64,000 nt of DNA from Acidimicrobiales bacterium (GCA_020629155.1 JAHDDW010000002.1:62001-126000); one strand, 5' to 3'; positions 9,205 to 18,659 are shown, counted from the first letter of the stretch. Translations and numbers: made by a program. Notes: generated by a model from the letters alone, not told the origin.

Positions 9205-10023
9205 TTAAGACATTTTCCTGAGGAGCGCATGTGCGTAAGGTACAGTCCATACTGCTTCGTGTGCTAACCGGTGGCCGGTGTAGCCGCCATCGCCGTAGCG
9301 TGTGCCATGGTCACTTGTGAAAATAACAAAGCAGTCACGTCGCGCGGTTAAGGTCTCAATCAAAGCAGGTAGTTGCTGATCAACATAGCGTAATGCCGCT
9401 CTGTGGCTTTCAATTGTGTCTTGTTTGGCCTCGGGTAAGTAATGACAATTGGGTTGATGCATAGCGGACACGTTAATGAACGTGAACGCTAGCTTGTCTT
9501 TCGGCAGTGACGCTAGCGAGGTAGCGCATCGCTGTGTTTGTGCTTCAAGCGAATGCGGGTTTGTGACGCCATAGGAGGTTTCCCAATGACGTTCAGCGAA
9601 AAGGCTTGGCAATGTTTTACTTAATGGGTTCTGTAAGTTAAAAAACCCTACGCCACCAACACACAGCGTGTGGTAATCAGCATGAGAAAGTCCGCTGAAA
9701 ATATCGGGAGCATCAAAAACAGCGGTGTTCTCGTCGATTGTTTCGCTGCCGGCGAAGGTGAGCGCAAACAGTCGGCTATGTGGCCCCGGGTAGCTTGGTG
9801 TGGGAAGGAAACCAGCAAAAAATGCTGCATGTGCAGCATAGGTAAAGCTAGCTGGGCTGTGCCGTTTTCCCCAGCCTTTCGACAAGTAGCGTGCGAAGTT
9901 ACGTGTTTCTCCTGCCGACATCGCCTCGACAGTAACGTCAAAGCGTAACGTGTCAAGCGTTATCAGGGCAATATCGCATGAACCAACAATATCGTTCATA
10001 TTCATTTCATCATTTTTGATCAT
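9205..10023 (-). CDS. STM4013/SEN3800 family protein (phosphatase/sulfatase-like fold)
   Basis: The product (272 residues from the chosen ATG) has an alkaline-phosphatase-superfamily core: DIALITLDTLRFDV at the N-terminus (metal Asp and candidate nucleophile Thr), AAHAAFFAGFLPT near residue 60 and FIFTSDHGTRYGDGGYTGHR near the C-terminus (DHG metal motif). This layout, and its position after an STM4014-like gene, fit the STM4013 family. The chosen ATG overlaps the stop of STM4014 (ATGA), although in-frame ATGs exist at 10041 and 10032. Its usual radical-SAM partners (STM4011 and STM4012 families) are absent downstream. The biochemical role is unknown. Confidence 0.72.
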   Translation of the reverse strand: MIKNDEMNMNDIVGSCDIALITLDTLRFDVTVEAMSAGETRNFARYLSKGWGKRHSPASFTYAAHAAFFAGFLPTPSYPGPHSRLFALTFAGSETIDENTAVFDAPDIFSGLSHADYHTLCVGGVGFFNLQNPLSKTLPSLFAERHWETSYGVTNPHSLEAQTQRCATSLASLPKDKLAFTFINVSAMHQPNCHYLPEAKQDTIESHRAALRYVDQQLPALIETLTARRDCFVIFTSDHGTRYGDGGYTGHRLAHEAVWTVPYAHALLRKMS

Positions 10024-11093
10024 TTCGTCCATGCTTGCCATAGCCCAGATTGTAATGCTTCAATTTCGCTAGCGTAGGTAGATTTGGTTGCTCGTGAGCT
10101 CGGGAAAAGTGTCGGATCGCCGCAGAAAGCAGTATTAGGGAGAAGGTCGCCAAAAGCGTTGACCTCGGCCACAGCAACAGCGCCAGCAGCTGAAACCATA
10201 ACATCGATGCCAAGATGTAAACAACCAGAAAAACAAGCAGCTACTTTCGTGCACTCCTCGACTATTTTCTGCCAAGTTCGCTGACCGACATGTTGACGAA
10301 AACGTTGAAGATCGCCACGTTTGTTACCTGCTTGAAGGTTTGTTATTGGCCCCTGGCTTGAACGTAGAACGCCATGGGTCACATGGCCGGCAACAGTAAG
10401 CATTCGAAGGTCGGCTGTTGCGCCGTCAAATCCTATTTTCGGAAACCAACGCTCGATGTGAAGTCCATCAGCTGCAAGATAGTTCACAATAGTCTCGATG
10501 TCATCATGATTGGTGTATCGACATAACCCGATTTTGTTCTTGAGTCGAATTGGTTTGTGTTCAAGAGAGACTGTTGTCGTGGCATGCACTTTCTGTTCGC
10601 TTAAAGCTACTGCTAAAACACCGCTAGCCGATGAACCATAACGAGGTTTAACAAAAAATCGTTGCCACCGGTTCTCACGTAACGCTTTGCGCAACGCCTC
10701 ATAACTGTAAACAGGTGCCAAAGCATCAGGAACTGAAATGTTGGCGTTTTGTAAGTGTGCATGGCAGGCAACTTTGTCCAACATAACAGCGGTTTCAGTT
10801 GGATCGTTCAGCAGCTGCGACGAATGAAAATAGCTTGTTGCAGTGTGTGTAACATCACTAAATTTCGCATACCAATCAGCCAGCAGGGCAATATCTTGCG
10901 AGCTGCCGTTAGGCCCAGGTGACTCAATACGCACCCATGAAACATCGTTTTGGCAAGGCGGTTCTTGATTACGCCAAACGTCTTGCCAATCCCAAAGCGT
11001 TACTTTCATCCCAGCATCGATAGCTGCTCTTTTGAAATATTGAAACCGCCGGTCATCTGGATTAGCGATAACCACAATATGGTTAGCAGCCAT
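10020..11093 (-). CDS. STM4014 family ATP-grasp-like protein
   Basis: The 357-residue protein begins HIVVIANPDDRRFQYFKRAA and carries features of an ATP-grasp ligase: FVKPRYGSSASGVLAV near residue 145 (nucleotide-binding loop) and the metal-binding end LGIDVMVSAAGAVAVAEVNAFGD near 305-325. Together with its neighbours this identifies the STM4014 family. ATP-grasp enzymes join a carboxylate to an amine or thiol; the substrate here is unknown. It lies between the STM4015-like and STM4013-like genes with an 11-nt gap and a 4-nt overlap, so the three form one operon. Confidence 0.75.
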   Translation of the reverse strand: MAANHIVVIANPDDRRFQYFKRAAIDAGMKVTLWDWQDVWRNQEPPCQNDVSWVRIESPGPNGSSQDIALLADWYAKFSDVTHTATSYFHSSQLLNDPTETAVMLDKVACHAHLQNANISVPDALAPVYSYEALRKALRENRWQRFFVKPRYGSSASGVLAVALSEQKVHATTTVSLEHKPIRLKNKIGLCRYTNHDDIETIVNYLAADGLHIERWFPKIGFDGATADLRMLTVAGHVTHGVLRSSQGPITNLQAGNKRGDLQRFRQHVGQRTWQKIVEECTKVAACFSGCLHLGIDVMVSAAGAVAVAEVNAFGDLLPNTAFCGDPTLFPSSRATKSTYASEIEALQSGLWQAWTK

Positions 11094-11103
11094 AAAAAGT
11101 GGC

Positions 11104-12037
11104 TTATTCTGTCACAGACGGGTAATAGCAGATCTCTTCATCCCATTCATCTGGCTCTTTCTGCTCAGACGCATTGACTTCAAAAGAAAGTTTTTGGAGC
11201 TTCTGAACCATATCTTCAGACAAGTAGTTTTCTGTAAGATTCAGAGCTGTGAGATGCCCAAAAGACTTGCTATCTACCAGTAGCTGAACATGTTCATCTG
11301 TAAGGACACCTTGAGAAAGATCAAGTTTCTGGAGCCGCTGGACAAGAGGTGCTGAAGCAAGCATTGTCATGAACTCGGCAGTAAATACTGAGTTTCTTAA
11401 TCCTAAAGATTTGAGTGAAGGGAAAGACTTTGAATGTAGGAGAGGTTCAAGGTCGGCTATTTCTGTGTCTCCACCATAGTCTTGCACGCCAAACCAAAAT
11501 TCGAGATGCTCCAACGCGGGTGCGGTCGATTGGCCGACATTGCCGACAACATTCTTAGGCAACCCACCTGTCTGAAAGGTTAAGCTGGTTAGTTTCTGGT
11601 GTGTAAAAGGTTTCACAACAAGACCTTCGCCGCCGCGAACAGTAAGAACCTCAAGATCTGGCAAAGCGTTAAGTATCGGTGTTATGTCGCTTTGTTGTAT
11701 CCAAGAAATCTCGCTGTCTTCTGCTGTTAAGTCTCCTATGAAAAGCGCGCGAAGTTTAGGAAATTGTTGGGTTATCAACAAACCATTGCACGATCGCTTG
11801 CGTGTCGACTTCGTAGCATGCCCCGTATGGCCCTATGACAATCGCAGAGACTTCATTTTTGTTTGGCGAGCTTGCTAGCGCATCAAGAAGTATCGGTGCC
11901 TGATTCGTCATTGCATCATAATTGTCCTCATCTGTTGAAAGTCGGATAGCGCCTTTCAATAACGCATTTGGATCTTTAAGATCAAAGTTAACAACTGGTA
12001 GACCAGCAAACGTGGATTGGTGTTCATAAATAGACAT
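11104..12037 (-). pseudogene. STM4015 family leucine-rich-repeat-like protein, frameshifted
   Basis: The N-terminal frame (12037 to about 11777) reads YEHQSTFAGLPVVNFD...AIVIGPYG...IVQWFVDN. The rest is in another frame (about 11772 to 11104): QQFPKLRALFIGDL, SEISWIQQSDI, VLTVRGGEGL, LGLRNSVF and LDLSQGVLTDEHV, with LRR-like spacing and a C-terminal YYPSVTE. Concatenated they give one STM4015-like protein of about 310 residues. The frames change in GATAACCCAACAATTT; one missing base would restore reading. An SD-like GGAG precedes ATG 12037. It heads the operon with STM4014 and STM4013. Either the gene is inactive or the base is a sequencing error. Confidence 0.72.
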
Positions 12038-12105
12038 AGGTTTTCTCCAGTCGAAGTGCGTTAGAAGACATCAACTCTAGCTGTTTAGCAGCTGGAACCA
12101 TAGCG

Positions 12106-12798
12106 CTACTTCATATCGACCATTTCTTCAACCAACTGAGCTAGATGTTGTACTTGATGAGCTGCTGGTATCTGGTAAGAAAGCGTCGGATCAAGCAAGC
12201 GTGCCTGCAACCCTGCAGCAGTAGCCCCTAGGTAGTCATCGTCATAGCTATCACCTACATGAAGTAGCTGATGCGGCTCTAGTTCTACTTGCTTGCAGCT
12301 ATCAAGGAAAATAGATGATGATGGTTTTCTTTGTCCATGTTCTATAGAGGTAGTGATATGTCGAAAATATTTTAGTAAATGGTGTTCGCGAAGGTTGGTA
12401 TAGACAAGCGGGGCGTAGTGCGTATTTGAAATTACTAAAAGCGTAAAGTGTTTAGACAGCGCATCAAGCGTCGATCGAACTTCGCTGATGAGCGTTGCTT
12501 TCTTGCTCCAAATTGCAAGATACTTTTCACAAAAGAGTGGTATGTTTGCTTCGATCCGTAATTGAGCAAAAACGAGTTCACATAGCTGTGACATAGAGAA
12601 TTCTTTATGGATTTTAGCTGACTCAACAGCTAGCTGTTCGTAGCGCGTACGCCAGAGAATATAAAATGTTTTAGCATCGCCGTCGTAGCCGCAATCGTGA
12701 AGGTAAGGGAGTAGCAATGCGTGGTCTTGCTCCGTAAAAGGCCCAGGTTTTTTGATTAGTGTGCCGACGAGGTCAAAGCTGATTGCATGTATCGACAT
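12106..12798 (-). CDS. HAD superfamily hydrolase (subfamily IA)
   Basis: This 230-residue protein shows the HAD motifs: motif I FDLVGTL (nucleophile Asp9, Thr13), motif II ISNT near residue 121, motif III Lys in GQRKPS near 155 and motif IV GDSYDDDYLGA near 182-192. The second Asp of the usual DxDxT is Val11, so the general acid/base residue is atypical. DxVGT variants exist in the superfamily. A helical cap lies between motifs I and II. It probably acts on a small phosphorylated metabolite. TAGCAT lies 6 nt before the ATG. It is not clearly part of the STM4015 operon. Confidence 0.85.
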   Translation of the reverse strand: MSIHAISFDLVGTLIKKPGPFTEQDHALLLPYLHDCGYDGDAKTFYILWRTRYEQLAVESAKIHKEFSMSQLCELVFAQLRIEANIPLFCEKYLAIWSKKATLISEVRSTLDALSKHFTLLVISNTHYAPLVYTNLREHHLLKYFRHITTSIEHGQRKPSSSIFLDSCKQVELEPHQLLHVGDSYDDDYLGATAAGLQARLLDPTLSYQIPAAHQVQHLAQLVEEMVDMK

Positions 12799-12804
12799 TG
12801 GTTA

Positions 12805-12810
12805 ATGCTA
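12805..12810 (-). promoter_or_regulatory. -10 box TAGCAT, leaderless start of HAD gene
   Basis: On the minus strand TAGCAT is 6 nt before ATG 12798. Confidence 0.45.
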
Positions 12811-12812
12811 TC

Positions 12813-12846
12813 GATTGTGCTGATATCAAGCGACATCAGCACAATC
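12813..12846 (-). terminator. Hairpin after DUF4214/Excalibur gene 1
   Basis: A perfect 12-bp stem (gattgtgctgat / atcagcacaatc) with a 10-nt loop lies 17 bp beyond the stop of the minus-strand gene at 12864. The related gene at 14745 has a near-identical hairpin, so the structure was copied with the gene. No long T-tract follows. Confidence 0.6.
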
Positions 12847-12863
12847 GGGTTTACACTTTAGTC

Positions 12864-13499
12864 CTAGCGAGGGTCTGTTTCGCAGCCAGTGCCGTCTTTG
12901 TCAGTGTCTAGATCATGGCTATAACCTGCATCGCTATATTTAATCGCGCGACCTAAGTCTTCCCACACTTCGGTGCAGTTGGCGTAAGTTTTGTCTTCAG
13001 TCTCTTCTTCTGATTCTTCTAACTCTGGGCAGCTGTCGGCGACTTCATATGGGTGACGTGCAGCGAGTTCAGGCGATTGTGCCATCCAACGCACGGCAAG
13101 ATGTGGCTCAAGGCCTTCATCAAGTTGTCCGACCCAATAGGTTTTCCCTTCATCGTCTGGTGTTCGTTTGAAAATGTTTTGATAGAACTTGTCTACCAAA
13201 TCAGCGTTTGTTTCGATTCCTTTGTATTTGATATAGAACTCAGGCCCTTTAGACATCCAAAAAGCTAATTGGCTCAGAGATGCTCCTTGCCTGTGTTCGT
13301 TAATCCAGTAATCGCCACCATCTTGGTCTGCTTCACGGTTAAACAGCGCAAAATAAAGACGCAATAAATCGGCTTCACCATCTGAACAAAGTTTAAATGA
13401 TACTTCATCCTCGCCTGATTCTGCATACGCAGGCGCGCTGATTAGCAGCGTGCTGACCAGCAGTAAGAGAGAAACAATAGCTATACCTAATTTTTTCAT
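12864..13499 (-). CDS. Secreted DUF4214 protein with Excalibur domain (copy 1)
   Basis: The 211-residue product has a Sec signal peptide (KKLGIAIVSLLLLVSTLLISAPAYA). A DUF4214-type domain follows at about residues 40-150, with the repeated pattern LYFALFNREADQDGGDYW / FYQNIFKRTPDDEGKTYW. The C-terminus is an Excalibur calcium-binding domain (YANCTEVWEDLG...HDLDTDKDGTGCE). It should be secreted and bind Ca2+ through the DxDxDG loop. A close paralogue lies at 14745-15428 in the same orientation, with matching upstream sequence and downstream hairpin, so the two arose by segmental duplication. Confidence 0.82.
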   Translation of the reverse strand: MKKLGIAIVSLLLLVSTLLISAPAYAESGEDEVSFKLCSDGEADLLRLYFALFNREADQDGGDYWINEHRQGASLSQLAFWMSKGPEFYIKYKGIETNADLVDKFYQNIFKRTPDDEGKTYWVGQLDEGLEPHLAVRWMAQSPELAARHPYEVADSCPELEESEEETEDKTYANCTEVWEDLGRAIKYSDAGYSHDLDTDKDGTGCETDPR

Positions 13500-13761
13500 A
13501 TGTAACCTAACGTGTGTGAGCGAATTGACAAAAACATTACTTCAAACGAGGTTTCTCTTGTTGGATTTCATGGAACTACAGAATGATCTCATGGCTATCG
13601 CTGTAGCCTAGTATGGCCGCTCTACATGCACCGAAAGTGAACGATGGCAACAATAGCACAGTCACAATACATGATGAAAAAGCTCAGTCACTCCATTCAA
13701 GCATTCAGTGCAGCACAACACATCTACTTGCGTTTAATGCTTACATTCGTAACCGCTAAAA

Positions 13762-14454
13762 CTATGCAGGTCCTTCGATCGTTATGTCGGTGAGTGGAAA
13801 CGGAACTATCACAGGCTCATCCCAAGCGCGATAAAGCTGTATTCCCTTAGCTGAAACGTCGATTTGGTTACCTAAGTAGAAATCTGTTTCTTGTTCTATG
13901 GGCTGCCCTTTACGCAATAAAACCTTGACCTCACAAGTTGAGATCGTATTTGTCTCGATATCAATTACTTCCAAGGTTACCCATGGCACTGTGGTATCGT
14001 CTTCAACAAACTCGCTGTCGTTGTTTTTATAATCCTCTACATATAGCGAAGCGTTAACTGTGCACGCAATAATGAGTAGCTTCTCATCATCAGAAAATGT
14101 TGGACATGAGCTGAAACCCGACTTGCATGAGATACTTTTACTGTGTCTCAAAGGGTTTAACTCGAACAGCTCAATCCAGTTGTCACCTTGACCAGAGAAA
14201 AACCCGGCTGCTAGAAAGCGTTCATTCTTTGAGAGTTCTAGCTGATGGCCTCCGTAGCCACAGCTTGGGTAGGGTAGAGCGACATCAAATGTGTTGTCTG
14301 TAATTCGAATTTCAGATGGTTCTGTAGCCTTAGGTATAACACTAACACTACGCCCATCAGATAAAGTAAGTGCAGTTGACCCCATTGATTCACTATATTT
14401 TGCCATCAGGCTTAGTGTACCTGTCACCAAGTCTGTATCGTTGATAAAGTCCAT
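13762..14454 (-). CDS. Hypothetical protein, possibly beta-propeller-like
   Basis: The product is 230-237 residues, depending on the start. It has alternating beta-rich blocks such as LELSKNERFLAAGFF and PTFSDDEKLLIIACTV, reminiscent of WD40/quinoprotein-like repeats (S-D-E/G-x-L-L). No signal peptide or catalytic motif is evident. The ATG at 14454 is preferred, although in-frame TTG 14475 and GTG 14469 are possible. The CTAG-ended repeat element begins at 14477, so the promoter must lie inside or across that element. The gene sits between the two DUF4214/Excalibur copies. Function unknown. Confidence 0.55.
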   Translation of the reverse strand: MDFINDTDLVTGTLSLMAKYSESMGSTALTLSDGRSVSVIPKATEPSEIRITDNTFDVALPYPSCGYGGHQLELSKNERFLAAGFFSGQGDNWIELFELNPLRHSKSISCKSGFSSCPTFSDDEKLLIIACTVNASLYVEDYKNNDSEFVEDDTTVPWVTLEVIDIETNTISTCEVKVLLRKGQPIEQETDFYLGNQIDVSAKGIQLYRAWDEPVIVPFPLTDITIEGPA

Positions 14455-14476
14455 ATGCTGTGGAATCACACACAAA

Positions 14477-14654
14477 CTAGATTGATTCCAAGCCTATTCA
14501 GATCGTCATTCGCACGAAAGTGGGAATCTCTGCTGGACAAGATCCCCGATTCCCTACGATGACTACCCTGGATCAAGACAGAGCAAAAAACGATAGCGCT
14601 ACTTGCGTGCAAAATACTTTCAAGTTCGACATGCCCTTGGAATCGACCAACTAG
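14477..14654 (-). mobile_element. CTAG-ended MITE-like element, copy C
   Basis: This 178-bp copy is inverted relative to copy A (21483-21662). It starts ctagattgattcc and ends ggaatcgaccaactag, and contains the core hairpin attcgcacgaaagtgggaat and the block tctgctggacaagatccccgat. It has no coding capacity. Confidence 0.7.
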
Positions 14655-14691
14655 GCGAATACCAGTTTCCCCGAAATGGGCTACTGCTAGC

Positions 14692-14725
14692 GATTGTGCT
14701 CATATCAAGCGACATCAGCACAATC
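14692..14725 (-). terminator. Hairpin after DUF4214/Excalibur gene 2
   Basis: gattgtgct pairs with agcacaatc. It corresponds to the hairpin at 12813-12846 with one mismatch near the loop and lies 19 bp after the stop of the gene at 14745. Confidence 0.55.
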
Positions 14726-14744
14726 GGCAGTTTACGCTTTAGGC

Positions 14745-15428
14745 CTAACTTGGTTCTGATTCACAGCCAATCCCGTCTTTGTCTCTATCAAGGTCGTGGC
14801 TATAACCCTTGTCTGTTTTGGTGATTGGTCGCCCTAAATACTTCCATACTTCAGTGCAGTTTTTGTAGTACACGGTTGTTTTCTTGGTTTCTTCTTTTTT
14901 GTGGTCTTCCTTTTCTTGCGTTTTATGGTCGACCCCTTTCGCTTTCTCTAACTCTGGACAGCTAGGTGCAACAGCGTACGGGTGGCGTTTCGCTAGCTCG
15001 GGCGATTTAGCCATCCATCGAGCGACTAGGTGAGGGGAAAGACCTTGATCTAGCTGATTCATCCAGTAGGCTTTACCTTCTGCATCTGGTTTGCGTTTGA
15101 AAATATTTTTGTAGAACTTGTCTATCAATTCATCTTTAGTGGTCACCTTTTTGTATTTGATAGAAAACTCTGGACTTTTACTCATCCAGTAAGCCAGATC
15201 ATCGAGTGAAGCGTTTTGCCTGAACGCGTGCACCCAGTAATCGCCACCTTTTTGATCTGGTTTGCGATCGAATAAAGCGAAATAGAGCCGCAAAAGGTCC
15301 GCTTCTTCGTCGGAGCAAAGTTTGAACGTCGCTTCGCTTTGTTCTGATTCTGCATGAGCAGGCTGTGACACCAGCAAGGTGCTTGCGAGTATCAGCAGCG
15401 AGATAACAGCTATGCCCAGTTTTTTCAT
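14745..15428 (-). CDS. Secreted DUF4214 protein with Excalibur domain (copy 2)
   Basis: The 227-residue paralogue of the 12864-13499 gene has the same architecture: Sec signal (KKLGIAVISLLILASTLLVSQPAHA), DUF4214-type domain (FALFDRKPDQKGGDYW / FYKNIFKRKPDAEGKAYW) and C-terminal Excalibur domain (YKNCTEVWKYLG...HDLDRDKDGIGCE). It differs by a Lys/Glu-rich insert of about 16 residues (KTQEKEDHKKEETKK) before the Excalibur domain and by a more basic composition. The region upstream of the start is recognisably similar to that of copy 1. It is probably a secreted or wall-associated Ca2+-binding protein. Confidence 0.82.
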   Translation of the reverse strand: MKKLGIAVISLLILASTLLVSQPAHAESEQSEATFKLCSDEEADLLRLYFALFDRKPDQKGGDYWVHAFRQNASLDDLAYWMSKSPEFSIKYKKVTTKDELIDKFYKNIFKRKPDAEGKAYWMNQLDQGLSPHLVARWMAKSPELAKRHPYAVAPSCPELEKAKGVDHKTQEKEDHKKEETKKTTVYYKNCTEVWKYLGRPITKTDKGYSHDLDRDKDGIGCESEPS

Positions 15429-15636
15429 ATACTACCTAACGTTGTGTGTGAGTTAATTGCCCAAGAATCATATTTCAAGCAGTGGTTCTGCTGTTGGATT
15501 TGAAAAAGAAAGATAGATTTCTTAGTCACTTTTAGAGTGCCTGGTTTGTCATAGCAGCATGGAGCAAGTATTTGATGAAATATCGTTACGCTTGCAAACG
15601 CTCAAAAGCTGAACCTCTGGGATGACGCAGCAAGCA
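15429..15636. other. Intergenic region homologous to 13500-13700
   Basis: The upstream region of DUF4214/Excalibur copy 2 matches that of copy 1 (acctaacg...gtgtgtgag...ttcaa...tgttggattt), which marks the outer part of the segmental duplication. No further gene is visible. Confidence 0.5.
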
Positions 15637-15813
15637 CTAGATGGTTGATTCCAAGGACACGTCAAACTTTAAAGTAACTTTACACACAACTAGCACTATC
15701 GTATTTGAGCTCTCTTGATCCCAGGGTGGCCACCCCCGAGAAATCGGGATCTTGCCCAGCAGAGATTCCGACTTTCGTGGGAATGACGACCCAGGCTTAG
15801 AATCAACCATCAG
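15637..15813 (+). mobile_element. CTAG-ended MITE-like element, copy B
   Basis: This copy, about 177 bp and in the same orientation as copy A, starts ctagatggttgattccaag and ends gaatcaaccatcagac, with the right-hand CTAG mutated. It has the shared internal blocks aaagta..ttacacacaa, gagaaatcgggatcttg and agattccgactttcgtgggaatgac. It lies directly before the purA promoter. Confidence 0.75.
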
Positions 15814-15820
15814 ACATTAG

Positions 15821-17222
<1,402 letters not shown>

Positions 17223-17232
17223 TGGCGAACTA

Positions 17233-18357
17233 CTAGTTTTCTTCTCGTCTGCGTTTGGGCAGAGGGCTATCGTTATACCCTTTACCTCGAAGCGCAGGCG
17301 GAACATACACCCCGCGTTGATCTAGCTCTTCTTCCGCTGGGGCCCCCACAAATGCTTCCACTTTTTCTTCTTCAGGACGCATCAATGAGGTTTCAAAGGT
17401 CTCTTCTCGTTGCAGCTCAGACGGGTGCACGTTGTTTAGCACCGCTGGCACTTCTGCCGTGTTTTCTTTTTGATGCAAACGTCGATGTGATGGCGGCTGC
17501 GCCATAGCGTCGATTTGTTGCCGTATTGAAGTTTTCTCTACAACAGCGCTGCCAGCTTCTGACGGTATTTCTGACGCCGCTGTTTGTTTAGGGGTATACG
17601 AAGTGTTCGCAAGGTCGATTGCAGACTTATCGAATGACCCTAAACGGATGTAGTCTTTGGGCGACTGCGGCGTGACTATGTCTAGCGTGGCGACGGGCGG
17701 CTCTTCTTTCGCTGCTGCTAGTTGTTCGATGGTTAGATGTGTTGGCTCTGGTAGCGGTATTTCTTCTACCTGCGTTGCGAATGTCATCCGGTCGCTTTTT
17801 TTATGACGCACACTTGTTGTTTCTAACCCTAAGTCAAACTCTTCAATGGCATCGAACCCTTTGGGTTGCGTATCGCCAGCATCAAGGCCCGTTTCTTTTT
17901 GGTTTTCAGATGGTTCGGCACGTTCTTCGACAGCCACAGGGACAGCTGCAATAGCTTCTTTTGGATCAGGTTCTGCTAGCAGTTCTTCTTGCGGAGCATC
18001 CGCTTCTGATGGCTTAGCATCTGCTGCAGGTGCTGGCGTACTGTTTCTGATCTCGCTGATCGCTTCAAAACTTGGCGTGTCAACTTCGTCTTTTTCATCA
18101 TCGAAAAACGAGAAATATTTCTCGTTTTTCGCCTGTTTTTTAAGGTTCTGGCGTCGCTGCTTTACCGTTTTTTTATCGCCGATGATTTTCGGTTTCCTTG
18201 TCCCTCTAACTCCAGAGAGTATAAGGGCGCACTCTTTGCAAATCGGATGGGGTTTTGTTCGTAAGGTCACCAAGCAATCTGAGCAGAATGATCCATAGCA
18301 GGAATCACAGACATCGTCTGCACTATCTAGTGAATCGTTATGGCAGCGTTCGCTCAT
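17233..18357 (-). CDS. Zinc-finger (B-box-like) protein with long disordered tail
   Basis: This 374-residue protein has a Cys/His-rich N-terminal module in the first 45 residues (RCHND...CDSCYGSFCSDC...CKEC), able to bind two zinc ions in a B-box/RING-like arrangement. A basic segment follows (KTVKQRRQNLKKQAKNEK, about residues 62-80), then about 270 residues of low-complexity Glu/Pro/Ala-rich sequence with no predicted fold. It ends YVPPALRGKGYND...KRRREEN. No transmembrane helix is evident. Proteins with a short Cys-rich head and a disordered tail are found in actinobacteria without known function. It sits between purA and purB on the opposite strand. An SD-like GGAAAG precedes the ATG. Confidence 0.7.
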   Translation of the reverse strand: MSERCHNDSLDSADDVCDSCYGSFCSDCLVTLRTKPHPICKECALILSGVRGTRKPKIIGDKKTVKQRRQNLKKQAKNEKYFSFFDDEKDEVDTPSFEAISEIRNSTPAPAADAKPSEADAPQEELLAEPDPKEAIAAVPVAVEERAEPSENQKETGLDAGDTQPKGFDAIEEFDLGLETTSVRHKKSDRMTFATQVEEIPLPEPTHLTIEQLAAAKEEPPVATLDIVTPQSPKDYIRLGSFDKSAIDLANTSYTPKQTAASEIPSEAGSAVVEKTSIRQQIDAMAQPPSHRRLHQKENTAEVPAVLNNVHPSELQREETFETSLMRPEEEKVEAFVGAPAEEELDQRGVYVPPALRGKGYNDSPLPKRRREEN

Positions 18358-18463
18358 GTTGCTTTCCGAAAGTTAGACGTTCTAATGATGTACGTATCGT
18401 CTTTTTTCCTACCTAGCTTTAATGATGTCTTGCATTGTTTTTCTGCTGAATTACCTGGATCGA

Positions 18464-18541
18464 GAACCCTTAAAATCTGCGTGGAAATGCCCCCAAGTCG
18501 AGCGGATAAATCGAGGAGATGTATACTGATAGACATCTCCT
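18464..18541 (+). promoter_or_regulatory. Structured leader unit 1 upstream of purB
   Basis: This is the first of two related units. It reads GAACC, then a small hairpin (GCGT-GGAA-ATGC, a GNRA loop), AAGTCGAGCGGATAAAT, and a 9-bp hairpin AGGAGATGT / ACATCTCCT (18514-18541). The order, spacing and single-stranded segments match unit 2. Confidence 0.55.
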
Positions 18542-18571
18542 ATGGCTTTTCTGCTATACAGCTTGCGTAAA

Positions 18572-18648
18572 GAACCGCTACAGCTGCGTGTCAACGCGCT
18601 AAGCGCAGCGGAAATACCGAGGGGATGTAAAATTATTAGACATCCCCT
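18572..18648 (+). promoter_or_regulatory. Structured leader unit 2 upstream of purB
   Basis: The second unit starts 108 nt after the first. It reads GAACC, then hairpin GCGT-GTCA-ACGC, AAGCGCAGCGGAAAT, and hairpin AGGGGATGT / ACATCCCCT (18620-18648). Compared with unit 1, paired positions change together (A-T to G-C in the terminal stem, G-T to G-C in the small stem). It ends 11 nt before the purB ATG, next to the AGAGG ribosome binding site. Confidence 0.55.
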
Positions 18649-18659
18649 TAAGAGGCCAA

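Noticed and set aside
9181-9210. Possible tRNA T-arm near gggattcgatctc
   Set aside because: No cloverleaf can be built around it, and it lies between two gene 3' ends.
13613-13759. 48-codon ORF on the plus strand after a TAGCCT box
   Set aside because: The box is only 3 nt from the ATG, the peptide has no motif, and the DNA belongs to the shared upstream region of the DUF4214 genes.
17846-18298. Plus-strand 150-codon ORF inside the zinc-finger gene
   Set aside because: Ser/Ala/Phe-rich shadow of a low-complexity gene on the other strand.
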